From contig JAAZFA010000213.1 in the NCBI GenBank assembly GCA_012511995.1, positions 1 through 6,352 on the forward strand: a DNA stretch of 6,352 nucleotides. The letters run 5' to 3'. Positions 1 to 5,242 of the stretch are shown in pieces. A program made the position numbers and the translations under genes. The notes under the pieces are model-generated. The model searched no databases, was not told where the DNA came from, and saw only the letters and a list, made by a program, of their open reading frames with translations. Position 1 is the stretch's first letter. Every line of letters starts with the position of its first letter. This DNA is from Thermoproteota archaeon. GTDB taxonomy: Archaea > Thermoproteota > Bathyarchaeia > Bathyarchaeales > Bathycorpusculaceae.

Positions 1-15
1 GGTATATGGTAGGTT

Positions 16-94
16 GGGCCTGTCGTCTAGTACGGATTATGACACCGGCCTGCGGAGCCGGAGGTCATGGGTTCAAATCCCATCGGGCCCGCCA
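16..94 (+). tRNA. tRNA-Arg, anticodon GCG, CCA encoded
   Basis: This is a complete cloverleaf. The 7-bp acceptor stem is 16-22 with 84-90, including one U-G pair. The D stem is 25-27 with 41-43. The 5-bp anticodon stem is 45-49 with 57-61, around the loop CTGCGGA, which puts GCG (52-54) at positions 34-36 and so reads CGC/CGU arginine codons. The 5-bp T stem is 67-71 with 79-83 around TTCAAAT. The discriminator is G91, and CCA is encoded at 92-94. The D loop has A right after the GG pair, fitting the A20 arginine identity element. No intron is seen. The fourth D-stem pair would be U28-U40, a mismatch. The promoter lies mostly outside the window, since only 15 bases precede the gene. Confidence 0.95.
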
Positions 95-131
95 CTCCCC
101 AAACGAATTTATCCTGCACAACAAACCATCC

Positions 132-144
132 TCTTTCTTTTTTT
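132..144 (+). terminator. oligo-T terminator after the tRNA
   Basis: A pyrimidine run ending in seven consecutive T residues (138-144) lies about 40 bases after the tRNA. Archaeal RNA polymerase stops at U-rich tracts without needing a hairpin, so this is the likely end of the tRNA precursor. Confidence 0.6.
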
Positions 145-183
145 ACGTCGGCTGGTGTTATGTTTCGAGGGGTAGGTAGAATG

Positions 184-191
184 TATAAAAA
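184..191 (+). promoter_or_regulatory. TATA box for a putative small RNA
   Basis: TATAAAAA sits in a very A/T-rich stretch (184-207). The archaeal distance of about 25 bases from TATA centre to start site puts transcription start near 210-213, exactly where the hairpin at 213 begins. No open reading frame with an SD follows at that distance, so the promoter would drive a non-coding RNA. Such an A/T-rich stretch could also look like a TATA box by chance. Confidence 0.4.
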
Positions 192-210
192 AAATATTTT
201 TTTTATTTCC

Positions 211-302
211 ATGTCAGCGCTTCAGATTAGTCGATGAGATGAATGTTACTCTCCCACAGAAGTGCTGACTGAGATGCAGATAGGCGCCCTGAAGTGATTT
301 TT
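211..302 (+). ncRNA. candidate structured small RNA (hairpin, T-run end)
   Basis: An 11-bp stem forms between 213-223 (GTCAGCGCTTC) and 259-269 (GAAGTGCTGAC), with one G-U pair and a 35-nt loop. A single-stranded tail follows, then a second possible pairing: 218-225 (CGCTTCAG) can pair instead with 289-296 (CTGAAGTG), so two folds exclude each other. A TATA-like box lies about 25 bases upstream and a T5 run (298-302) ends the unit. No family is recognised. GATGA (233-237) and several CTGA words resemble C/D-box elements, but the spacing is not canonical. It could instead be a leader for the downstream gene, although the following element (304-332) looks like a separate promoter. Confidence 0.35.
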
Positions 303-303
303 C

Positions 304-332
304 TTGTATACAATTTGTACCTTTATTTTAAA
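304..332 (+). promoter_or_regulatory. palindromic operator plus TATA promoter of the surface-protein pair
   Basis: TTGTATACAA (304-313) is a perfect palindrome. It overlaps TACAA-T-TTGTA (309-319), giving three alternating half-sites. The A/T-rich TATA-like TTTATTTTAAA follows directly at 322-332. Start of transcription would be near 350-357, giving a leader of about 30 bases before the gene at 386. The same arrangement recurs upstream of the small secreted gene at 2657-2698, which is the main reason to believe it is functional. The site just upstream of BRE/TATA suits an activator, but overlap with BRE could also mean repression. Confidence 0.55.
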
Positions 333-385
333 TGTCCATGGTTACCTAACATAACTATCGCTTAACATAGAATAGGTGCTTATGT

Positions 386-1321
386 ATGAAGAAAAAAAGT
401 AAACTAATAATTACCTCCACATTATCGATGATATGCTTGTGTGTTTTAGGCGTTTTTATTCCAGCAGTGACAGCTAGAGATTCTTTTGCTCCTTCATGGC
501 TAAACGAAGGCGTATACATGACATACTATGCTAAAAATGAAGGCGACATCAGAGTTTTTAATGCCGATGATCCGCGATTCGAAGGACTCAATTACTTGTA
601 TACTCCAGTTGATTCTGGCTATTTCGACTGGATTAGGCATTCGGGTGCTAATTTAACTTGGAAGTGTGATAGTGTTAATTCTACAATGGCAAAGTTACAA
701 GTTACTTTTGACTATATTGGAGAAAGGTTAGATCATTATGAGGGGGCAGCGCTCACTAGGACGTCTCTTAACGGGGAGTCTTTTCAGCGTACTGGCGTTG
801 TTTATGTTGACTTGTATACTAGGGCTGTGTATAATGTTGATGGGGTGTTGTTGGGTACTACTCATTTGTGGCTGCCTGCTAATCCAAGTGGGGGTCAAAA
901 AATAGTTGTTTGGGATGTAGAATCTAAAACAATCACCCTACCCGTAACATTGAATCGCCATCAAACTATTCAGGGTACACAGGAAGCCTTCATGTTTATG
1001 GACGACTTTAAACTTGTGGATTCAGACCCATCCAGTTCCAAGCATATGGGAATGTTTTATGATTTAGAAACGGGACTTGCTACGGGTGGCGTTTTTGATT
1101 GGGATCCTATCTTTGCCGCCATAGGTCTTGAATCGGCTAATCTTGCTGGCGATAACGGAGAGAACGCAGTTTTAGACACAAACATCAAGTTCGGAACCAC
1201 AAGCACAACAATAAATTTGACACAAATCCTGCAATACGCAATACTGCCAATAGCAGTCGTTTTGCTTCTTGTAGCTTTTGTAATCAGACGCAAAAAAAGA
1301 GGGACTAAGTGGCTACAATGA
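386..1321 (+). CDS. membrane-anchored surface protein, unknown function (paralogue 1)
   Basis: I do not recognise the family. The 311-residue product has a basic N-terminus (MKKKSK), a hydrophobic stretch and IPAVTA at 25-30, a good signal peptidase site. An extracytoplasmic domain spans about 31-282, and one membrane segment (about 284-300) is followed by RRKKRG, so the tail is cytoplasmic. This is the layout of an anchored surface protein. Sequons are seen at N98 and N277, and another at N89. Blocks shared with the next gene include FAPxWL, TMAKLQVTFD (100-109), VDLYTRAVYN (141-150), GTTHLWLPANPS (157-168), TIQGTQ and WDPxFAAIG (239-247). The W-x-C at 92-94 is also conserved. The start is fixed by AGGTG at 374-378, seven bases upstream. 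The end overlaps the next gene, so the pair is probably co-transcribed and translationally coupled from the promoter at 304-332. Confidence 0.85.
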   Translation: MKKKSKLIITSTLSMICLCVLGVFIPAVTARDSFAPSWLNEGVYMTYYAKNEGDIRVFNADDPRFEGLNYLYTPVDSGYFDWIRHSGANLTWKCDSVNSTMAKLQVTFDYIGERLDHYEGAALTRTSLNGESFQRTGVVYVDLYTRAVYNVDGVLLGTTHLWLPANPSGGQKIVVWDVESKTITLPVTLNRHQTIQGTQEAFMFMDDFKLVDSDPSSSKHMGMFYDLETGLATGGVFDWDPIFAAIGLESANLAGDNGENAVLDTNIKFGTTSTTINLTQILQYAILPIAVVLLLVAFVIRRKKRGTKWLQ

Positions 1322-2283
1322 TGCAAAAGCAACATAGAGTATTATTTGCAATGGCAATATGTCTGAACATATTAGGCGCCCTTATTCCAGCAGTTACCGC
1401 ACGGGACCCGTTTGCTCCTACATGGCTAAAAGAAGGAGCATACGCAACATACATCAGCATCGGCGAGGAAGGCGGTCAAGCACGAGTTTTTGATACAACT
1501 GACCCTCAGTTTGAAGGTCTCAAGTATATGTTTAACGGGTATTGGAAAACGTCAGGGGATTTCCCAGTTGCTTTCGACTGGCTACATTATCGGAATGCTA
1601 GTTTAACCTGGCGGTGTATTAGTGTTAATGCTACGATGGCAAAGCTGCAGGTTACTTTTGACTGCATTGGAGAAACATTAGAACAATATGCAGGAGTGGT
1701 AGAGCCGACGGATGAGCCGATTAGAACTCCCCTCAACGGCGAGTCTTGGCAGCGGTCTGGGGAGGCGTATGTCGATCTATATACTAGGGCAGTGTATAAT
1801 GCTGGTGGGGTGTTTTTGGGTACTACTCATTTGTGGCTTCCAGCTAACCCAAGTGAAGGCCAAGAAATAGTTGTATGGAATACAGAAACTAAAACAATCA
1901 CGCTACCCGTAGCCATAGAATCCAGTCATGAGACTATTCAGGGCACCCAAGACATCTTTATGTTCCCCCTCTACGGCTTTACGCTTGATGATTCAGAACC
2001 AAACAGTTACAAAACTATTATGCTGTTTTATGATTTGGATACGGGGCTTGCTGTAGCAGGTTTTTTTAGTTGGGACCCTGTCTTTGCAGCTATAGGTATT
2101 GGCGACAGTGGTCTTGTTGGTACCGGCAGCTCTGAAACAGCATTTTATGACACAAACATCGATTTTGGGCCTCAACGGGCGACGACAAATTGGACGCAAA
2201 TCCTACAGTACTCAATTCTACCAATAGCAATCATTCTACTTGTTGCGACATTTATAGTCAGAAGTAAGAAAAAGAAAAAGTAA
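1309..2283 (+). CDS. membrane-anchored surface protein, unknown function (paralogue 2)
   Basis: This is a tandem paralogue of the preceding gene with the same layout: signal peptide ending ALIPAVTA (24-31), ectodomain to about 298, one membrane segment (about 302-317) and a poly-lysine tail. It carries an extra insertion near 72-86 and another near 131-140, before LNGESWQR. The sequons at N107 and N294 match N98 and N277 of paralogue 1; N96 is nearby but shifted. The W-x-C (C103) is conserved, and C119 is additional. Two starts are possible. GTG 1309 has GAGGG (1299-1303) five bases upstream. ATG 1318 overlaps the previous stop as ATGA and gives a signal peptide closer to its paralogue. I list the longer form. 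Function is unknown; duplication with retained sequence blocks suggests both copies are maintained. Confidence 0.85.
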   Translation: MATMMQKQHRVLFAMAICLNILGALIPAVTARDPFAPTWLKEGAYATYISIGEEGGQARVFDTTDPQFEGLKYMFNGYWKTSGDFPVAFDWLHYRNASLTWRCISVNATMAKLQVTFDCIGETLEQYAGVVEPTDEPIRTPLNGESWQRSGEAYVDLYTRAVYNAGGVFLGTTHLWLPANPSEGQEIVVWNTETKTITLPVAIESSHETIQGTQDIFMFPLYGFTLDDSEPNSYKTIMLFYDLDTGLAVAGFFSWDPVFAAIGIGDSGLVGTGSSETAFYDTNIDFGPQRATTNWTQILQYSILPIAIILLVATFIVRSKKKKK

Positions 2284-2287
2284 TCCA

Positions 2288-2326
2288 TTTCTTATTTTTC
2301 TTTTCTTAGGCTCTTTTCTATTTTTT
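2288..2326 (+). terminator. multiple U-tract terminator after the paralogue pair
   Basis: Within 45 bases of the stop codon lie T3, T5 (2295-2299), T4, T4 and T6 (2321-2326) runs on the coding strand with almost no A. This is a typical archaeal staggered U-tract end, and it separates the pair from the next plus-strand gene. Confidence 0.65.
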
Positions 2327-2353
2327 CCGGTCTATCTAAGCTGTTTTGAATCC

Positions 2354-2464
2354 TTATTGCTTTTTAAAAATAAAGGTAAGCAAGGCAAAATAAACCGCCT
2401 TCTTCTCTAACGAAACCAAAAAGAAACCTGCACTGGTTATCGAATCGTTCTTTAAAAAAGACAT
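2354..2464 (-). CDS. possible 36-residue small protein
   Basis: On the minus strand an ATG at 2464 opens 36 codons ending in TAA. It is preceded at ideal distance by GGGAGG (plus-strand 2471-2476, six bases before ATG). A TATA-like AGATTTATCT (plus 2499-2508) lies about 25 bases before the expected transcript start, leaving a very short leader. The peptide starts MSFLKNDSITSAG. It is hydrophobic in the middle (AVYFALLTFIF) and ends KKQ, so it might be a short membrane peptide. No family is recognised. Such a short ORF can occur by chance; the SD and TATA spacing are the only support. It would converge on the paralogue pair. Confidence 0.3.
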   Translation of the reverse strand: MSFLKNDSITSAGFFLVSLEKKAVYFALLTFIFKKQ

Positions 2465-2656
2465 AGCCTGCCTCCCCTGATGCCAGTATTTACAAGCAGA
2501 TAAATCTCCAGCGAATGTACACTAGACCAACTTAGTCTATATTGACCAAAGCCCTTAATTAACTAAGAAAGGTTAACATCCAACAAAAATCAAAAATCTA
2601 TTGTTTATACTATACTTTTGACAAATAGTTTTCTTGTAAGGCCTAGTTTTGGCAAA
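2465..2656. other. A/T-rich intergenic stretch
   Basis: No gene is seen here. The stretch holds the possible minus-strand promoter of the small ORF (2465-2508). It also has a 5-bp inverted repeat, TAGAC/GTCTA at 2523-2539, and scattered A/T-rich words such as TTTATACTATAC near 2604-2615. None of these can be assigned. A lone CTTGTA half-site at 2635-2640 precedes the operator that follows. Confidence 0.4.
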
Positions 2657-2698
2657 TTGTATACAAGTGACATACAACTTGTGCAAACCTTTTTAATG
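2657..2698 (+). promoter_or_regulatory. palindromic operator plus TATA promoter of the small secreted gene
   Basis: TTGTATACAA (2657-2666) is identical to the element at 304-313. TACAA-C-TTGT (2673-2682) matches the second element there. A BRE-like GCAAACC and the TATA-like TTTTTAAT (2690-2697) follow, and ACCTTT...TTAATGTC is shared with the other promoter. The predicted start is near 2720, just before the SD at 2725. Here the two palindromes are separated by six bases rather than overlapping. Confidence 0.55.
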
Positions 2699-2724
2699 TC
2701 TATAAACTACTTTTCACTAAATTA

Positions 2725-2730
2725 GAGGTA
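2725..2730 (+). promoter_or_regulatory. SD site pointing to a TTG start at 2737
   Basis: GAGGTA lies seven bases before TTG 2737, in the same geometry as the other genes here. No SD precedes ATG 2778. This site is the main evidence that translation of the small secreted protein begins about 40 bases upstream of its longest intact ATG-initiated frame. Confidence 0.5.
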
Positions 2731-2736
2731 ATAATT

Positions 2737-2777
2737 TTGTATAAAAATGCGTTTTTAAGTCAGCTTTAATTTCAGCG
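2737..2777 (+). other. out-of-frame 5' end of the small secreted gene (apparent 1-base deletion)
   Basis: From TTG 2737 the frame reads MYKNAFLS and stops at TAA 2767. The frame entering ATG 2778 reads FKSALISA just before it. Joined, they form a textbook signal peptide: basic N-terminus, hydrophobic core ALISAMLVTLAVAII, then PAVSA. One extra base in the A5 run (2743-2747) or the T5 run (2752-2756) would restore it. A homopolymer sequencing error is the simplest explanation; a real inactivating deletion or a programmed shift is possible. Confidence 0.55.
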
Positions 2778-3143
2778 ATGCTAGTGACATTAGCGGTTGC
2801 TATTATTCCTGCAGTAAGTGCAGTTTCAGACACAAAAACAATCACTGGGTCTCACTATGAGGGTGTAGGCGCAGGAGTTGCAGGAGATAAAATTGGTACT
2901 TATTACTATAGCTGCTCATGGCACTCCGGAGTATGGCTAGGCTCAGGCGTAAGCTTTTACAGCCTAAGCTGGACGTTCTATGGTGGCGGAAGTACACTAG
3001 AAACTGGCACTACATTCACCGATACTTCTCATGATAGAACATCATCTGGCCCATATAATAGTATGTGGGCATCTGCAACTGGCGCTTTCCGATACAACAG
3101 CGGCCCAGTCTATTACTTGCCAACCGCAAAAGCATACATTTAA
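2778..3143 (+). CDS. small secreted Gly/Ser/Tyr-rich protein, 5' end frameshifted
   Basis: The intact frame encodes 121 residues starting inside a signal peptide (MLVTLAVAIIPAVSA, cleavage likely after A15). It leaves a mature chain of about 106 residues that is rich in Gly, Ser, Thr, Tyr and Trp, has one Cys (C46) and no membrane anchor, so it is probably released. ATG 2778 is unlikely to be the native start: it has no SD and no basic N-terminal residues. The true start is probably TTG 2737 with a base missing between. The chain looks like beta strands (TYYYSCSWHSGVW, SFYSLSWTFYGG) with a late MWASATGAF segment (96-104). From memory, short secreted lactococcin-972-type bacteriocins also have such composition and a similar W-A-x-A-T segment. 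That resemblance is weak, so I do not assign it. The signal peptide ending matches the two anchored paralogues, and the promoter matches that of their operon. Confidence 0.6.
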   Translation: MLVTLAVAIIPAVSAVSDTKTITGSHYEGVGAGVAGDKIGTYYYSCSWHSGVWLGSGVSFYSLSWTFYGGGSTLETGTTFTDTSHDRTSSGPYNSMWASATGAFRYNSGPVYYLPTAKAYI

Positions 3144-3320
3144 AAGTAAATATATACGTTCTAAAGCCCTTTCTTTTACTTTATCAATTGACGTTATGGC
3201 TCAATCATAGACACAATGATGCTTGAAAAAGCCATCCGATTGACAGAAGAGAATAAAGTGAATTCTTGATACTCAGCGTAATTTGCCAGATAGTGCTTGG
3301 TATCGTTATAGTCGGACATT
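3144..3320. other. convergent intergenic stretch with possible decayed reading frame
   Basis: T-rich sequence at 3168-3184 may end the small secreted gene. Beyond it, two short plus-strand frames read like protein but are broken. One (3192-3269) includes MMLEKAIRLTEENKVNS. The other (3261-3332) includes DTQRNLPDSAWYRYSR and ends in TAA. No family is recognised, and no SD precedes the first. Confidence 0.25.
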
Positions 3321-3346
3321 AGCGAAAAAATAACTTTTTTCTCGCT
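3321..3346. terminator. bidirectional terminator between convergent units
   Basis: AGCGAAAAAA and TTTTTTCTCGCT form an imperfect palindrome with one bulged C and a short TAAC loop. It presents a T6 run to each strand: plus 3335-3340, minus 3330-3325. It lies 14 bases past the stop of the leftward operon and about 180 bases past the rightward secreted gene, so it can end transcription from both sides. Confidence 0.55.
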
Positions 3347-3359
3347 TTCGTTTGGGCAA

Positions 3360-3869
3360 CTATTTGGGGTTTGGAGGTTTTTTGTTTTTTCGGGCTACCA
3401 ATATGTTTAAAACCACTAAACCGGCTGCCATTATTATTAGTGAAAATGCCACTAGGTCTTTTTCAATACCTGAGAAGGTTAAAGTAACCTTTATAGCCGT
3501 TACACTGTCCGTTGGCATATAGACTAGTATGGCATATCCCCCTCGGATATCGACATGCTCATTAAACACTCCTTGCTCAATAGCCTTGTAGCTGCGCATA
3601 GCGTTAAGAGTTCCACTGGCATTCCACTGCTCTGCCGCAACTTGATCAAGGACATACACGTCTACAGTATTGTTAGCTCTAATATCTACCCTGTAATCTC
3701 TGGGAAACATAAGAAAATCTGGATACATAACCCAGCCAGAGGTAGCGCCCTCTTCTTCATTTCCAAAACTCAAAACGGTTGGAGTAGAATTTGTTCTCAT
3801 CAATGTAGCGATGAGAAGCGAGAGCCCTATCAGAAATATAACGATGATAAGTCTTGTGCTTCTTTTCAC
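3360..3869 (-). CDS. stand-alone ectodomain membrane protein of the ABC operon
   Basis: The 169-residue protein has a membrane segment at about 7-23, an extracytoplasmic beta-rich domain (about 25-136), a second membrane segment (about 138-158) and a short basic tail. Its ectodomain and second segment align along their length with the N-terminal part of the upstream-encoded fusion permease: FPRDYRVDI with SPRDLSMEL, NTVDVYVLD with ATVDLYLLD, and GIEKDLVAFSL with GYERDLLWFSL. It is therefore a free copy of that domain, perhaps an accessory subunit. The strand pattern suggests a GOLD-like sandwich (my inference). The start is GTG 3869 with GGAGG (plus 3879-3883) nine bases before it. An in-frame ATG at 3878 is excluded by TAG two codons later. 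It is the last gene of the operon, 14 bases after the fusion permease stop. Sequons N67 and N83 face outward. Confidence 0.75.
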   Translation of the reverse strand: MKRSTRLIIVIFLIGLSLLIATLMRTNSTPTVLSFGNEEEGATSGWVMYPDFLMFPRDYRVDIRANNTVDVYVLDQVAAEQWNASGTLNAMRSYKAIEQGVFNEHVDIRGGYAILVYMPTDSVTAIKVTLTFSGIEKDLVAFSLIIMAAGLVVLNILVARKNKKPPNPK

Positions 3870-3883
3870 CTACTTCATCCTCC

Positions 3884-5242
3884 TTAATCAATCTCCATTT
3901 TACGAGTATAGTATATGTATGAGAAAACAAACAAGAATGCTGAAATTCCGATTGTCACAAGAACACTTAGAAGTGCATCGCCCATTGGCGGTGCCGCTAA
4001 AACCCCCGCTCTAGGCAGAACGCCGTGGACTTGTTGACTGACGAAAGCAAAACCAGTCGTAAATCTGCCCGTGAAGGAAACAAGGCTTACTCGGGCAGCT
4101 ATGTTTTCAATTCCAAAAAGCATCAATGCGGAAACTAAGATTGAGAGCATTTCGTTTTTGGTGACTACGGATAGGGCGGTGGATATGGTGCAGACTAACA
4201 GAAGTTGAAGGGCTACAAACAGCAACGAGGCGTAGAATAGCGGTTCAAAGGGACTAAGGGTTAAGAGGTATATTTGTAATGCAAATACACCTGCATATAC
4301 TGCGAAAAGAACTGTGAATAGGGCGGTGAACTTTGCTAAAAACAGGTGGCTTCTTTGCACAGGATATGACAGGATCAGTTTTGTTTCGCCTTTAGAAAGG
4401 CTTCCAGCATAACTATGACAAAACAGTGCTCCTGCAACAAAGATGAGAAACAGGAAAATGGTTTGGATTCCTGAAAGAAGGTTGCTATAACTGCGCGTTG
4501 CCGATGTTTCAATGATTGTGGGGGTCAATACGGTGAAGATGGCGATAAGTATTACAACTTCTATTATGGGAAACGCTAGGTATTCTTCAAGTTCCCACGC
4601 AAGGAGTTTACGCAGTTGGTTTGTTGGTTTTGGCTTGTTCAAGTTAATTTTTGGCTGCGGAGGATTTGAGAGCGTGTCTTTAGGTAACACGCCCAAATTT
4701 CGCTTTTGCTGGGAAACAGCCTTTTTATTTCCCTTCAAAAGCATTATTCGCGATGTTGCCGTTATTACCGACCCTATAGCTATAAAAGTTAATGAAAACC
4801 ATAACAAATCACGCTCATAACCGAACAATCTTATACGTAAATTATCAATAACCGTGGCTGTTGAATTGTTGGTGCTAAAAAAAAGAAAGCCATAGTTGTC
4901 TCTACTGGGAATCGGCACCAAGAATGTCTGTGTTGCCGCGTCTTTGGCCACCCAAATAGGCTTAATGGTGCCCTCTGAACGCCACAGTTTTATGCCCTCA
5001 CTATCGAGAAGGTAAAGGTCTACTGTAGCATTTGTCGTTAGTTCCATGCTAAGATCACGCGGTGAAAGTGCATAGGTCATCACACTACGGTATTCTACAG
5101 TTTGGTTGTAAGGGATTGCTTCGAAACCAAGGCTGGCACCAGTTGTAATGGAACTTCGGTAAACAGTGCCTGCCATGAAAGAAACGCCTATTACCAAAAA
5201 GATTATGCCAACTGTAGTAAGCAACTGGGCTTTGCTTCGCAT
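3884..5242 (-). CDS. ABC-2-type permease with N-terminal ectodomain fusion
   Basis: The 452-residue protein has two modules. Residues 1-165 are a membrane segment (7-27), an extracytoplasmic beta-rich domain (28-140) with GYERDLL at its end, and a second segment (144-164). A Lys/Pro-rich cytoplasmic linker (166-212) leads to residues 213-452, a six-segment ABC-2 permease. Its segments lie near 223-241, 258-276, 303-326, 334-358, 364-380 and 421-445. The permease motif GSLSKGETKLILSYPVQR (280-297) is the conserved cytoplasmic loop of the family. The C-terminal module is a clear paralogue of the next permease, sharing LLVCTIS, MSILVS-like and YxTRKME(I/V)D blocks. The start abuts the previous stop (TAA then ATG) with GGAGGT inside the previous gene. 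It presumably pairs with that permease and the ATPase as an exporter; the substrate is unknown. Confidence 0.85.
   Translation of the reverse strand: MRSKAQLLTTVGIIFLVIGVSFMAGTVYRSSITTGASLGFEAIPYNQTVEYRSVMTYALSPRDLSMELTTNATVDLYLLDSEGIKLWRSEGTIKPIWVAKDAATQTFLVPIPSRDNYGFLFFSTNNSTATVIDNLRIRLFGYERDLLWFSLTFIAIGSVITATSRIMLLKGNKKAVSQQKRNLGVLPKDTLSNPPQPKINLNKPKPTNQLRKLLAWELEEYLAFPIIEVVILIAIFTVLTPTIIETSATRSYSNLLSGIQTIFLFLIFVAGALFCHSYAGSLSKGETKLILSYPVQRSHLFLAKFTALFTVLFAVYAGVFALQIYLLTLSPFEPLFYASLLFVALQLLLVCTISTALSVVTKNEMLSILVSALMLFGIENIAARVSLVSFTGRFTTGFAFVSQQVHGVLPRAGVLAAPPMGDALLSVLVTIGISAFLFVFSYIYYTRKMEID

Noticed and set aside
27..212. 61-residue minus-strand frame overlapping the tRNA
   Set aside because: Its end (GFEPMTSGSAGRC) is simply the antisense translation of the tRNA, a well-known spurious protein annotation.
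231..292. C/D-box guide RNA in the hairpin region
   Set aside because: GATGA and CTGA words are present, but the C box has a mismatch, the first guide interval is far too long, and there is no proper terminal stem beside C and D boxes.
1..385. tRNA-associated integrated element
   Set aside because: No integrase and no repeat of the tRNA 3' end is seen elsewhere in the window.
1057..1335. Antisense frames inside the surface-protein genes (1057-1335 and 1993-2199)
   Set aside because: They overlap well-supported genes, have no SD and look like shadows of the coding strand.
2523..2539. Inverted repeat TAGAC-7nt-GTCTA
   Set aside because: Five-bp arms are expected by chance, and it is not placed at a promoter or terminator.
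3870..3878. ATG-AAG-TAG before the GTG of the stand-alone ectodomain gene, possibly pyrrolysine read-through
   Set aside because: The SD serves the GTG well at nine bases, nothing else here suggests pyrrolysine use, and no conserved residue would be gained.
3555..4014. Plus-strand frames opposite the ABC operon (3555-3887, 3811-4014, 4512-4820, 5102-5290, 5931-6119)
   Set aside because: They are antisense to genes with clear family motifs and tight operon spacing, and they show no independent signals.
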